DNA of 64,000 nucleotides from CBFHOS01 sp965657645 (GTDB lineage Bacteria; Pseudomonadota; Alphaproteobacteria; Puniceispirillales; Puniceispirillaceae): assembly GCA_965657645.1 (NCBI GenBank), contig CBFHOS010000003.1:44699-108698 (forward strand), read 5' to 3'. The translations under genes were made by a program, and so were the position numbers. Under the pieces are notes generated by a model. The model was not told where the DNA came from. It saw only the letters and a program-made list of their open reading frames with translations, and searched no databases. Positions 16,990 through 24,625 of this stretch are shown in pieces. Each line of letters begins with the position of its first letter. Position 1 is the stretch's first letter.

Positions 16990-17628
16990 ATGCAGGCGCC
17001 ATCATCACCTAATTCAGGACCTCTCAACACAGCAGAGCGTTACGCAACTTTGGTGAGTGCGGTTATGCCGCAAGGCGCCGCTGGCGATCTGATGCGGATC
17101 TGGCTGACGCGCCTTGTGCTTGTCGTGGCGGGCTCGGCTTTGCTAGCGGTTTCGGCGCAATTCAAAATTCCTCTTTATCCTGTGCCAGTAACCGGCCAGA
17201 CACTTGTCGTTCTATTGATCGGGATGACCTATGGACCACGTCTTGGCGGTGCGACTGTCATTGCGTATTTGGCGCAGGGGCTTGTTGGTCTGCCGGTTTT
17301 TGCGGCTGGTGGCTCTGGTGTGCTAACGCTATTGGGACCAACCGGCGGTTATCTTGCTGGCTTTTTGGTGGCGGCCATTGCGATGGGCATGCTCGCAGAG
17401 CGCGGCATGGGTCGCGGCATCATTTCAACATTCTTGGCGATGATGATCGGTACAGCCCTGATTTATGTTTGCGGTGTGGTGTGGCTCAGTAATTTTGTCG
17501 GCGGTATTCCACAGGCGCTGCAGCTTGGCCTAGTCCCGTTCATCTATGGCGATTTGTTAAAGATGGTCGTGGCGGCTGGTTTGATGCCAGCGGCATGGGC
17601 AATCATCCGCAAATTCGAGGGTAAATAA
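16990..17628 (+). CDS. bioY: BioY-family biotin transporter substrate-binding subunit
   Basis: S component of an ECF-type biotin importer, or a solitary BioY uptake protein, in the inner membrane. 212 residues. Six hydrophobic segments are present, with the family signature QFKIPLYPVPVTGQTLVVLLIG-like sequence near the N-terminus (conserved PVPVTGQT) and GPTGGYLAGF in the middle. The start used is the ATG at 16990, which has AAAGGG at good spacing; a TTG at 16945 in the same frame is less likely. No ECF ATPase (bioM) or permease (bioN) gene is nearby. The AEC carrier gene follows after 35 bp on the same strand. Confidence 0.93.
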   Translation: MQAPSSPNSGPLNTAERYATLVSAVMPQGAAGDLMRIWLTRLVLVVAGSALLAVSAQFKIPLYPVPVTGQTLVVLLIGMTYGPRLGGATVIAYLAQGLVGLPVFAAGGSGVLTLLGPTGGYLAGFLVAAIAMGMLAERGMGRGIISTFLAMMIGTALIYVCGVVWLSNFVGGIPQALQLGLVPFIYGDLLKMVVAAGLMPAAWAIIRKFEGK

Positions 17629-17663
17629 TCCCCTCGTTGCTAGCATAGGCGCGGCGGGCGCAG

Positions 17664-18602
17664 ATGCTTGATATACTTCCCACAATTAGTGCGATCCTGA
17701 TGATTGTTGTGCTTGGCCATGTGATCAAGCGCACCAATCTTCTCGATACCAGCATTTGGGATTTGATGTCACGCCTGTGCTATTGGGTGCTGTTTCCCTG
17801 CCTATTATTCAACCTCACATCCACCGCAGTACTTAGCAGTGATTTCTTAGCGCCGTTTCTGACCGCGCTATCGCTGGCGAGTGTTGGGGTGGTGGCCTTT
17901 GCCTATGCGGCGGCGAAATTTACGCGGCAGGGCGGGCCTGCCATGGCATCTCTTATCCAGGGGTCATTGCGTCATAACGGCTTTCTGGCTCTGTCTATAT
18001 TGCAAGGTGTTGCCGGGATAACGGCGCTTCAAATTGGTGGTATCGGGGTCGCGTTCCTCGTGCCGATCTCTAATATTGTCGCGGTGATCGTGCATTTCAT
18101 GCTGCGAGAGGGGCCGGCCGAGGCGAATATGTCGGCGGCGATCACCAAGGAAGTTGCCCGCAACCCGCTAATTGGATCGGTTTTGCTGGGCGGATTGGTT
18201 AATGTTCTGGGTGTGCCGGTACCGCTATTTGTGTCTCAGGGCTTTGATATGTTGGGCAATGCGGCGTTGCCTTTACTGTTGCTTTGTATTGGCGCCTCAC
18301 TGCATATCGCGGGATTCCGCGGACATATAAAGCCGCTAGTAATGGCCTCTATCGCAAAGGTCATTGTGTTCCCCGGATTGTTGGTCGGGTGTGGTTTGTA
18401 TTTTGATGTTGGCGCGACGGCGCTGTTGGTGCTGGCCGCGATTGGTGCATCACCGACCGCGTCATCGAGCTTTGCTCTGGCCAAGGAACTAGGCGGCGAT
18501 GCCGATTTGATGGCGGAGATAATATCGCTGCAAACTTTGATTGCCGCTATATCAATGCCAGCTTGGATTGTCGTCGCCCAATATTTGGCGCAAACGCTCT
18601 AG
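17664..18602 (+). CDS. AEC-family (auxin efflux carrier-like) transporter
   Basis: 312-residue membrane protein with about ten hydrophobic segments, typical of the AEC/malonate permease family. It starts with LPTISAILMIVVLGHVIKR, shows the family GSLRHNGFLALSIL segment and the second-half repeat PLLLLCIGASL, and ends with SLQTLIAAISMPAWIV. It is likely an inner-membrane secondary transporter of small organic acids. Bacterial members transport malonate or malate, and the auxin name is historical. It lies 35 bp after bioY and may share its promoter. Substrate unknown. Confidence 0.87.
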   Translation: MLDILPTISAILMIVVLGHVIKRTNLLDTSIWDLMSRLCYWVLFPCLLFNLTSTAVLSSDFLAPFLTALSLASVGVVAFAYAAAKFTRQGGPAMASLIQGSLRHNGFLALSILQGVAGITALQIGGIGVAFLVPISNIVAVIVHFMLREGPAEANMSAAITKEVARNPLIGSVLLGGLVNVLGVPVPLFVSQGFDMLGNAALPLLLLCIGASLHIAGFRGHIKPLVMASIAKVIVFPGLLVGCGLYFDVGATALLVLAAIGASPTASSSFALAKELGGDADLMAEIISLQTLIAAISMPAWIVVAQYLAQTL

Positions 18603-18632
18603 GCGGAGGCTGGGTACCTCTCATTGCTGGCT

Positions 18633-18920
18633 TTAGATTATGCTAAGCATCTCATTGTCATTTGCCGGATGCGCGATGTTAACGCTCGGCTCTTCCTCAA
18701 ATCCGAACATCGCATCATCTGCATCGAGCACTTCGGCCTCGCCGGTTGCCTCCATAATTTCCAGCAATTTATCTTCTGGAGAAACGTCCGCGGTGTGAAG
18801 AATTGTGACAGCAATTACCGCGGCAATGCTGGTGGTTAATACATTTTCTTCTTGAAGCTCAGGGCGATGAAACGGAATTACATGGCATTCCGGCTGATGG
18901 TCACGATCAGTCATTCGCAT
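18633..18920 (-). CDS. Conserved-looking 95-residue protein, function unknown
   Basis: Not recognised. It is a small acidic protein of 95 residues: a His/Pro-containing N-terminus (QPECHVIPFHRPE), one moderately hydrophobic stretch near residues 28-42 (VLTTSIAAVIAVTIL) and an acidic C-terminal half ending with HPANDNEMLSII. The IPFHRP and PANDN words recall small regulatory-type proteins of alphaproteobacteria, but I cannot name a family. The start is well supported: ATG at 18918-18920 with GGAG eight bases ahead. It is monocistronic, isolated from the next gene by a strong terminator, and preceded by a foldable leader at 18964-19046. Confidence 0.65.
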   Translation of the reverse strand: MRMTDRDHQPECHVIPFHRPELQEENVLTTSIAAVIAVTILHTADVSPEDKLLEIMEATGEAEVLDADDAMFGFEEEPSVNIAHPANDNEMLSII

Positions 18921-18963
18921 GGTAAATCTCCATTAACGGGTTGCGGACATTTAGAGGGAAGTG

Positions 18964-19046
18964 ATGGTATGGGGTGCAACATAGCCAAGGGCGCCTGTCG
19001 CGCATGTTATCAACGTCTATGTGTAAAGACAGCTGTTCCATACCAT
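18964..19046 (-). ncRNA. Structured leader candidate (nested stems, possible pseudoknot)
   Basis: Upstream of the 95-residue gene, on its coding strand. Outer stem: ATGGTATGG (19046-19038) with CCATACCAT (18972-18964), 9 bp perfect. Middle stem: ACATAG (19022-19017) with CTATGT (18984-18979). Inner hairpin: GCGC (19003-19000) and GCGC (18994-18991) around the loop GACAG. That loop is complementary to CTGTC at 19032-19028, so a pseudoknot is possible. The element ends 43 nt before the ATG. It does not match any riboswitch class I know. Confidence 0.5.
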
Positions 19047-19108
19047 ATGTAGTGTGACCCTAAATACGGTTTGTGCAAAGCGAAAAATGACATTGACGCA
19101 AAAAAGCA

Positions 19109-19132
19109 AAAAGAGGCCCGCAGGCCTCTTTT
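19109..19132 (-). terminator. Strong intrinsic terminator after the repeat-protein gene
   Basis: AAAAGAGGCC and GGCCTCTTTT form a perfect 10-bp stem around CGCA. On the minus strand it is followed by TTTTTGCTTTTTT, a classical T-tract. It ends the leftward repeat-protein transcript and separates it from the structured leader and 95-residue gene. Confidence 0.9.
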
Positions 19133-19191
19133 CAATTCATGCCGTATAAAGTGGGGCTAACCCACGATGTTTGGCCGTTTAGCTCTGGTCT

Positions 19192-20358
19192 CTAGTTACC
19201 AACGCGGCGGACAAAGATCGTTCCGGCCGGCTTGTTGTTAACGTTACGCACAGTGTTTGTTGCTTGGCTAAAGATGATGGTTTCAACACCAAAAGTATCA
19301 ACCACACTCACGCGGGCCCGCAACTGGCGGTTAACCAATCCCTGGGTTAGCGCGATCTGGCTTGAACCAACAGTCTCGATTGCACGCCAGTTCCGGCCGT
19401 CAGCAGATGATTCCCATCCGACCGAAATACTGGCAATACCGTCTTCGTCTGAGATACCAGCTGTCGAGGCAACCAATGTTTGCCCTTCAGCGGCTTCACC
19501 TGAAACCAGAACCTCACCCTGCACCGGATCATCAACATTGATCACAACTTCAGAAGGGTTGGTTACAAGAATTTCCTTGGTGCCGTGACCGTCAACATAA
19601 GAGATCACCGCGCGGTATGAATAGCCGACATGACCTTGGGTCAATTGCAACAGCCCGCCGCTCCCTTCAGGATAAGCGGTCCAGTCTGTTTTGGTGCTTG
19701 AACGCTGCCAGATAACTGACAATTTACCGAGCCCGTCATCGTCCGCAATCATGCTGGTGTCAACAATAAGCGCATCTTCTTCCTGTGCCGCGCCAACCAA
19801 TTGCGGGGCGCCGGTTGGCTTGTCGTTAACATTTTGCACCGGGCTTGAAGAAGGGCTTAGGATCGTTTCAAGATTGCCCTGACCATCGACGTAAGACAGT
19901 TCAACACGAAGGCGTTTGCCGACATGCTTTTCGCGTGGGGTAAATGACTGGCGTGTTTCGCCGGTCATGTTTGACCACTCGATACCCTCGTTAGAGACTT
20001 GCCATTGTACCTGAATGCTACCAACGCCGTCGCCGTCCATTACCGAGGAGGCGTCGATGATCAGCGGGTCATCTTCGATTGCTACAAAAGAGTTGGTGTC
20101 GATATCAGCGTCGCTATTGCTCGCGTTACTGGTATCACCGCTTGCTACCGATGAGCTATGCGTTGTGGAAGTGCCAGTTGTCTGGGCTGAACCGTTTGCA
20201 GGTGCATTCTCCGTGGCGCTCAGCGCTGCGCTTGTCGTATCAGCCGCGGCATCACCTTCTGCACCGGGTAACCCCCCAGCCATCGCGATCCCCGCGCCGG
20301 CCATATTAGAACCGGCGGCAAAACAGCCAATAATTGCAAACTTAATTAGTTGGCGCAT
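19192..20358 (-). CDS. Secreted protein with three Ig-like adhesin-type repeats
   Basis: 388 residues from the ATG at 20358, which has a G-rich ribosome-binding site; a frame extending to 20406 lacks the signal-peptide context. A Sec signal peptide covers about residues 1-27 (cleavage near AMA|GG), followed by a Ser/Thr/Asn-rich linker to about 88. Three tandem domains of about 90 residues follow at 89-177, 180-274 and 281-375. Each has an ED-x-L/V-x(5)-DGDGLG-type opening, a W in VQWQVS/VIWQRS/VGWESS, and a SYVDGxG-type close, joined by NVNDKPTG-like linkers. Such repeats are typical of large surface adhesins. Here there are only three and no RTX or anchor region, so a periplasmic or secreted small adhesin-like protein is likely. 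Confidence 0.75.
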   Translation of the reverse strand: MRQLIKFAIIGCFAAGSNMAGAGIAMAGGLPGAEGDAAADTTSAALSATENAPANGSAQTTGTSTTHSSSVASGDTSNASNSDADIDTNSFVAIEDDPLIIDASSVMDGDGVGSIQVQWQVSNEGIEWSNMTGETRQSFTPREKHVGKRLRVELSYVDGQGNLETILSPSSSPVQNVNDKPTGAPQLVGAAQEEDALIVDTSMIADDDGLGKLSVIWQRSSTKTDWTAYPEGSGGLLQLTQGHVGYSYRAVISYVDGHGTKEILVTNPSEVVINVDDPVQGEVLVSGEAAEGQTLVASTAGISDEDGIASISVGWESSADGRNWRAIETVGSSQIALTQGLVNRQLRARVSVVDTFGVETIIFSQATNTVRNVNNKPAGTIFVRRVGN

Positions 20359-20669
20359 TAGTAATGCCCCCCATCTACTTTTCCCTTTAGCGGCGCAACC
20401 ATTCACGCAACTGTATTAGCGTATCCGAATATTGCACCTAAACTGCATAGAAAGTCGCCTAAAAATGCGCGGATGTCTAGGTTTTATATGAATAAAATCA
20501 TTCCAATGGCTATTTGATTGGGTTTCGGCGCGCTGGGTCAAACCCATTTCAGGCTAAAAAGCGCCCGTTTCAGGGGCGCTCTTTAATTTTTTGGTGGTTT
20601 GGGTGCTCAATTTGTGTCGGTTATTTCGGGCGTTAGGCACCCAATTAGGCATCTATCTGTCCGATTCAC
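20359..20669. other. Intergenic region with two hairpins
   Basis: It contains the upstream region of the repeat-protein gene (20359-20540), where I see no convincing promoter boxes, and the 3' region of the leftward CMD-family gene with an 8-bp long-loop stem (TTGGGTGC at 20599-20606 with GCACCCAA at 20637-20644) followed by the terminator at 20560-20580. No coding frame is supported. Confidence 0.6.
20556..20595. terminator. Bidirectional-looking terminator after CMD-family gene
   Basis: AGCGCCC (from 20560) and GGGCGCT (to 20580) pair over 7 bp with a 7-nt loop. On the minus strand TTTTT follows, and on the plus strand CTTTAATTTTTT follows. It serves the leftward CMD-family gene. Confidence 0.8.
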
Positions 20670-21044
20670 TTACCAATTAGTATCATCGACCACTTTTTTC
20701 GCCACACGGAGACATTCCATCGCCTGGGGAACGCCGCAATAAATGCCAATCACATGGACGATTGCCCGCAATTCTTCTTTGGTGACGCCATTACCGATAG
20801 CGCCGCGACAATGCAATTCCCATTCATGCATTTTGCCCAGAGCACCAATCATCGTCAAATTCATCATCGAGCGTGTTTTGGCGTCAATGGCCTCGTCACC
20901 CCAGCCAAAACCCCAGCACCATGCGGTCATTGCCTCTTGGAACGGGCGGCTAAAATCATCTGCATTTTCAAGTGTTTGGGTAACATATTCTTCACCAAGG
21001 GTGGCTTTGCGCTTGGCGAGGCCCGTTTCAAACATATTGTCCAT
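20670..21044 (-). CDS. Carboxymuconolactone decarboxylase family protein
   Basis: 124-residue single CMD domain protein. Family features: LGEEYVTQTLENADDFSRPFQ at the N-terminus, the helix with TRSMMNLTMIGALGKMHEWELHCRGAIGNG, and VTKEELRAIVHVIGIYCGVPQAMEC. The paired Cys of AhpD-type peroxidase members (CxxC) is absent, so this is closer to the 4-carboxymuconolactone decarboxylase-like group. A role in aromatic-ring degradation is possible, but many such proteins are of unknown function. It is monocistronic, with its own terminator. Confidence 0.87.
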   Translation of the reverse strand: MDNMFETGLAKRKATLGEEYVTQTLENADDFSRPFQEAMTAWCWGFGWGDEAIDAKTRSMMNLTMIGALGKMHEWELHCRGAIGNGVTKEELRAIVHVIGIYCGVPQAMECLRVAKKVVDDTNW

Positions 21045-21466
21045 CGTTAAATCCTTTTAATGGGGTGTTGGAGTTAGCTAGTCACCGCCGTTATGCGCAT
21101 CACCAGCCTGAGAAACGCTGTTCACAGCGTCAGGAATAAATCCATAATTAAGTCTACAGTGCGGTTGTGCGCGGGCAAGGTCAAGGCGCTTTGGGATGGC
21201 AGGAGCCGGATCACAATAGCCGCTTCGGTTTAGCCGCTTGGTGGGATAGCACGCTTGTCAATTTGCAGTTAAATTAGCATTCACATATACTTAATGGCAT
21301 CTTGTGCTAAACTGTTATCGGTTGAATCATCAATCTGCTCAATTCGAGGAATTGTGGTTGTAACAGATGAAGGTAGCGCGGGCGCAGTGGTATGCCTGAT
21401 CAAGTTTGGGAAGCCTGATCGAGTTTGGTAAAATTTTGTATTTCGCAGTGATTGGCATCGAGAGTG
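21045..21466. other. 422-bp intergenic region
   Basis: Divergent spacer. Near the CMD gene there is a bulged hairpin (CCTG-ACGCTG/CAGCGT-CAGG, 21107-21134), probably in its leader. A weak promoter for the rightward gene is possible: TTGCAG (21263-21268), 17 bp, TATACT (21286-21291). A 19-bp tandem duplication lies at 21394-21431. No coding frame is supported. Confidence 0.5.
21394..21431. repeat. 19-bp tandem duplication in leader
   Basis: Two adjacent units starting GCCTGATC at 21394 and 21413 differ at two of 19 positions. They lie 35 bp ahead of the HELIH-protein start. Confidence 0.75.
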
Positions 21467-22945
21467 ATGATTGACATAAATGTTTTAGATGCGGCGCCTG
21501 GAGAAGGCGATTTGCTCAAAGCCGCGGCATCCTATTTTGCTGAACGGTTATTTACCAAGGCCCAGCGCAAAAAGCTGACCGTCATGATCGACGTCACAGG
21601 CCAGCCAATTCGCGTTCCGATCACCCGCGATATGTTATTGGGCAGGAAGGGTCTGCTGAGCACATCACCGCCTATTTTATTCGAGCTAACAGTATCAACC
21701 GCCGCCGGTATTCGCGATGCGATGGAGGTGGTGGCCCATGAGTTGATCCATGTCTCGCAAAGCCATAATGGGCGTCTGGTAGTTACCAAGAAAAAGCGCA
21801 AAATTCAGGGTGAAAAGCGTCTTGTTCATATTGGCAAGTGGCTTAACACCAAAGCCCAGCCAATCGAAGAAATCCAGTGGCAACAGCGGCCATGGGAGAT
21901 CGAGGCTTGTCATTGGCAAAAAATCCTAGTCGATGAATTTGTTGGGCGTTCGATGGGCGGTAATATTGTGCCATTGGTGCAAAAGCCAAAGAAGAAACAG
22001 CTGGCTCTGTATAAAGTCGCGCCAGCGTTGCTAGCCCCCGCGGGCATGTCGAGCCAAGCCGTTCCGCAACAATTACCACAAACTGCCCCGCCAGCACCCG
22101 TTCAAGTGCCAATACCGGCACCAATTCAGGCACCCATTCAGGCACCAATTCAGGCACCGGTTCAGCAACAAGTGCAACAGCCGGTCCAGCCTCCCGTGCA
22201 ACAGCCAATACCGGCACCCGTTCAGGCACCAGTTCAGGCACCAGTTCAGGCACCAGTTCAGGCACCGGTTGATACTATTCCGCCGGTTATGTCAGCGCCG
22301 CCTGTCCCCCCGCCTACCCAACAAGTGGCTCCAACTGTGACGCCAGACACGCCGGTGATGATGCCGCCGCCGGTTGGTTCATTTGGTGCGCCTACACCGC
22401 CTACACCGCCTACACCACCGGCACCGCCAACATCGCCGGCAGATCCGGTGATTGCGCCGCAATTGCCTAATGAACCTGTTGCCGAAGCGCCAGCCGTTTT
22501 AGAGCCAGCATTAGATGACGCCGCTCTGATTGCCGGTCTAGGCGACCTTGATGCGCCAGATGGATTGGATGCGGCCTCCGAGCCAACCTCTGATCCAGCG
22601 CCAATTTCAGCGCCTGAGCCGATTGCGACCCAAGAACCAGTGGCAGAAACAATTCCAGAGCTGACACCGCCTCCTGCTCCGGCACCCACTCCGGCACCCA
22701 CTCCGGCACCCATTCAGGCACCCATTCCGGCACAGGCGCCCGCGGCGGTTTTGGATGAGGCGGCATTGGCGCGGTTGGCCGCTGTGGGTGATCTTGATCC
22801 AGCCATCATGGTTGAGGTGCCCGGTTTGGACGAGCCGCGCTTTCTGTCACCAACGTCAGTTGACGGCAAGGTCGATGAATTACTCGAGCGCGGTTTGATT
22901 AGCGCCGAGGATGCCGCGGCGGCGCGATCTGGTGAATTGAGCTAA
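21467..22945 (+). CDS. HELIH metallopeptidase-like protein with Pro/Gln-rich repeats
   Basis: Not assigned to a named family. 492 residues from the ATG at 21467 (an in-frame TTG lies 15 bases upstream). Residues 1-180 form a basic globular domain with a zinc-peptidase HExxH motif, VVAHELIHVSQ (H91, E92, H95), and downstream PWEIEACHW at 142-150. A Glu there could be the third ligand, as in gluzincins. Residues about 200-330 are low-complexity with tandem APIQ/APVQ units; more PTP/APTP repeats occur at about 350 and 405-435. Two acidic ALA-rich segments (DDAALIAGLGDLDAPDG and DEAALARLAAVGDLD) look like repeats of a short motif. No signal peptide, so cytoplasmic. The end SVDGKVDELLERGLISAEDA resembles a short helical docking tail. 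Confidence 0.7.
   Translation: MIDINVLDAAPGEGDLLKAAASYFAERLFTKAQRKKLTVMIDVTGQPIRVPITRDMLLGRKGLLSTSPPILFELTVSTAAGIRDAMEVVAHELIHVSQSHNGRLVVTKKKRKIQGEKRLVHIGKWLNTKAQPIEEIQWQQRPWEIEACHWQKILVDEFVGRSMGGNIVPLVQKPKKKQLALYKVAPALLAPAGMSSQAVPQQLPQTAPPAPVQVPIPAPIQAPIQAPIQAPVQQQVQQPVQPPVQQPIPAPVQAPVQAPVQAPVQAPVDTIPPVMSAPPVPPPTQQVAPTVTPDTPVMMPPPVGSFGAPTPPTPPTPPAPPTSPADPVIAPQLPNEPVAEAPAVLEPALDDAALIAGLGDLDAPDGLDAASEPTSDPAPISAPEPIATQEPVAETIPELTPPPAPAPTPAPTPAPIQAPIPAQAPAAVLDEAALARLAAVGDLDPAIMVEVPGLDEPRFLSPTSVDGKVDELLERGLISAEDAAAARSGELS
22105..22275. repeat. 12-bp in-frame tandem repeats (APIQ/APVQ)
   Basis: Within the HELIH-protein gene, units of 12 bp of the type CAGGCACCAGTT/CAGGCACCAATT are repeated in two clusters (about 22122-22165 and 22204-22270). 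Similar 12-bp ACTCCGGCACCC units recur near 22680-22730. The repeats keep frame and code for four-residue Pro-rich units. Confidence 0.85.
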
Positions 22946-23095
22946 CGCCGCACCGTGATACGGCTAATAGTCAGGTCCGTGATCCGACCAATGCCCAGTT
23001 TTGTGATACGAAATGCGATACATCAATGGTGCGTTTTGAGTGATGACGCCGTGCGGGTTTATCGTTATGGTGGGGCTCTTTCAAACCGGCAGGTA

Positions 23096-23127
23096 ATGCC
23101 GGTGAACCATGCCGGTGACCGGTGACA
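23096..23127. repeat. Short tandem repeat upstream of psd
   Basis: ATGCCGGTGAACC (23096-23108) is followed directly by ATGCCGGTGACC (23109-23120) and a partial GGTGAC. A CCGGC/GCCGG hairpin precedes it. The remaining 200-bp spacer between the HELIH gene and psd shows no clear promoter. Confidence 0.65.
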
Positions 23128-23147
23128 CTAATTTACTTGGGTAAAAA

Positions 23148-23855
23148 ATGAACATTTATAAGAGCGTAACAGAAGAAGTATTGGTTCCTATCCACCCTGC
23201 TGGTTGGCCATTTATTTTTATATTCGTGTTGGTAAGTGGCTTCATCACCTATTTCTGGTCACCGTTTGCATTGCCCGGCACTTTGCTGTCCCTGTGGTGC
23301 GTTTATTTCTTCCGCAACCCAAAGCGGGTAACGCCGGTTACTGATAATCTGGTGATTTCACCGGCTGATGGCCGCGTTCTATCGACCGATGTGCGCGATG
23401 TTCCAGCCGACCTTGATTTGCCAGCGGGCGAATGGCGCCGTATTTCGATCTTCATGAATGTGTTTGATGTGCATGTGAATAGAGCCCCAGTTGCAGGTAA
23501 AATTGTCGCCACGTCCTATCACAAGGGTCAATTTTTGAATGCTAGCCTGGACAAGGCTTCGGAAAAGAATGAGCGCCAAAATCTGGTAATGGAAATGGAA
23601 GATGGTCAAAAAGTTGGTGTCGTCCAGATCGCTGGTCTGGTGGCGCGCCGGATCTTACTTGAATCGGCTGAAGGTGATCACCTCTCTGTTGGCCAGCAAT
23701 TTGGCATCATCCGCTTTGGTAGCCGTGTTGATGTGTGGGTTCCAGCCAAAACACCGGTTCAGGTGCTTGCTGGTCAGACCACAATGGCGGGTGAAACTGT
23801 GCTGGCGGATCTTGCCGGCGTCATGCCTGAGCCAACAAATGTGAGTGTTCGTTAA
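23148..23855 (+). CDS. psd: Phosphatidylserine decarboxylase proenzyme
   Basis: Decarboxylates phosphatidylserine to phosphatidylethanolamine at the inner membrane. 235 residues: the short bacterial form with an N-terminal membrane region (residues 18-55) and conserved FFRNPKR, SPADGRV and FMNVFDVHVNRAP blocks. The self-cleavage site is Gly191-Ser192 in RFGSRVDVW, where Ser becomes the pyruvoyl cofactor of the alpha chain. The stop codon shares its last base with the pssA start (TAATG), so the two are translationally coupled, giving a two-step phosphatidylethanolamine pathway. Confidence 0.95.
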   Translation: MNIYKSVTEEVLVPIHPAGWPFIFIFVLVSGFITYFWSPFALPGTLLSLWCVYFFRNPKRVTPVTDNLVISPADGRVLSTDVRDVPADLDLPAGEWRRISIFMNVFDVHVNRAPVAGKIVATSYHKGQFLNASLDKASEKNERQNLVMEMEDGQKVGVVQIAGLVARRILLESAEGDHLSVGQQFGIIRFGSRVDVWVPAKTPVQVLAGQTTMAGETVLADLAGVMPEPTNVSVR

Positions 23856-24619
23856 TGACGGAACGGCGGCAAGAGAAACGCGGCTTTCGGTCTGTCTCAA
23901 TCTATTGGCTGTTGCCCAATATGTTGACGGTGGCTGGCTTTGTTTCTGGTTTGACCGCGTTACGTTTTGCGCTGGACGAGCGTTGGGCCGGGGTTGTTGT
24001 CCTTGTTGCCTTGGCGGCGGTTTTTGATGCCCTTGATGGGCGCACCGCGCGGCGTTTCAAGACCTCATCGGCCTTTGGTGCGGCGCTTGATAGCCTGTCT
24101 GATCTAGTTGTTTTTGGCGTTGTTCCGGCGCTGTGTCTTTATTTATGGGCGTTACAGGATTCGGGTAATATTGCATGGTGGGCGACCCTGTTTTTCGCTG
24201 TATCCATTGCCTTGCGGTTGGCGCGGTTTGATTCTGAACTGCCTAACCCACCTGAATATGCAAAGAATTTTTTCACTGGCATTCCGGCCCCTGCCGCTGG
24301 TTTTCTGGTGTTATTGCCGATCTGTATAGATCTTGAGTTCCAGATTGGATGGGCCCGAGAGGCGCCTTATGTCTCGGCGTGGCTGGTGCTCATCGGTGTT
24401 GGGGCGGTTAGCGCCATTCCGACGTTTTCGGGCAAGGGGGTAAAACTGCCGGTGGACACTGTATTGCCGATTTTGGCTTTGGTGGCATTGCTGGCGGCTG
24501 GCATATTCGCCCAGCCGTGGTTGACCTATATCGCGGTTACCACTCTTTATGTGATTAGCATCCCGTTTTCGGTCACAAAGTTTTACCGGGCCCGTCAAAA
24601 GCAATCACAAAAGGGCTAA
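23855..24619 (+). CDS. pssA: CDP-diacylglycerol-serine O-phosphatidyltransferase
   Basis: Makes phosphatidylserine from CDP-diacylglycerol and serine. 254-residue membrane protein with about eight hydrophobic segments. The CDP-alcohol phosphotransferase motif D-G-x2-A-R-x8-G-x3-D-x3-D is complete: D61 G62, A65 R66, G75, D79, D83 in DALDGRTARR and FGAALDSLSD. The N-terminal SIYWLLPNMLTVAGFVSGL is typical of type II PssA. It overlaps the upstream psd stop by one base and supplies its substrate. Confidence 0.95.
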   Translation: MTERRQEKRGFRSVSIYWLLPNMLTVAGFVSGLTALRFALDERWAGVVVLVALAAVFDALDGRTARRFKTSSAFGAALDSLSDLVVFGVVPALCLYLWALQDSGNIAWWATLFFAVSIALRLARFDSELPNPPEYAKNFFTGIPAPAAGFLVLLPICIDLEFQIGWAREAPYVSAWLVLIGVGAVSAIPTFSGKGVKLPVDTVLPILALVALLAAGIFAQPWLTYIAVTTLYVISIPFSVTKFYRARQKQSQKG

Positions 24620-24625
24620 TCCCAG

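Noticed and set aside
20322..20327. IIGC in the repeat-protein N-terminus as a lipobox
   Set aside because: The hydrophobic part before the Cys is only about five residues, too short for a lipoprotein signal; AMA|GG is a better Sec cleavage site.
22105..22275. Repeats resembling a CRISPR array
   Set aside because: Units are 12 bp, contiguous, without spacers, and in frame with a coding sequence.
22258..22713. Gly/Ala-rich open frame of 151 codons on the minus strand
   Set aside because: It is the antisense shadow of the Pro-rich repeats of the HELIH-protein gene; its GAGVGAG pattern simply mirrors those repeats, and it has no start context.
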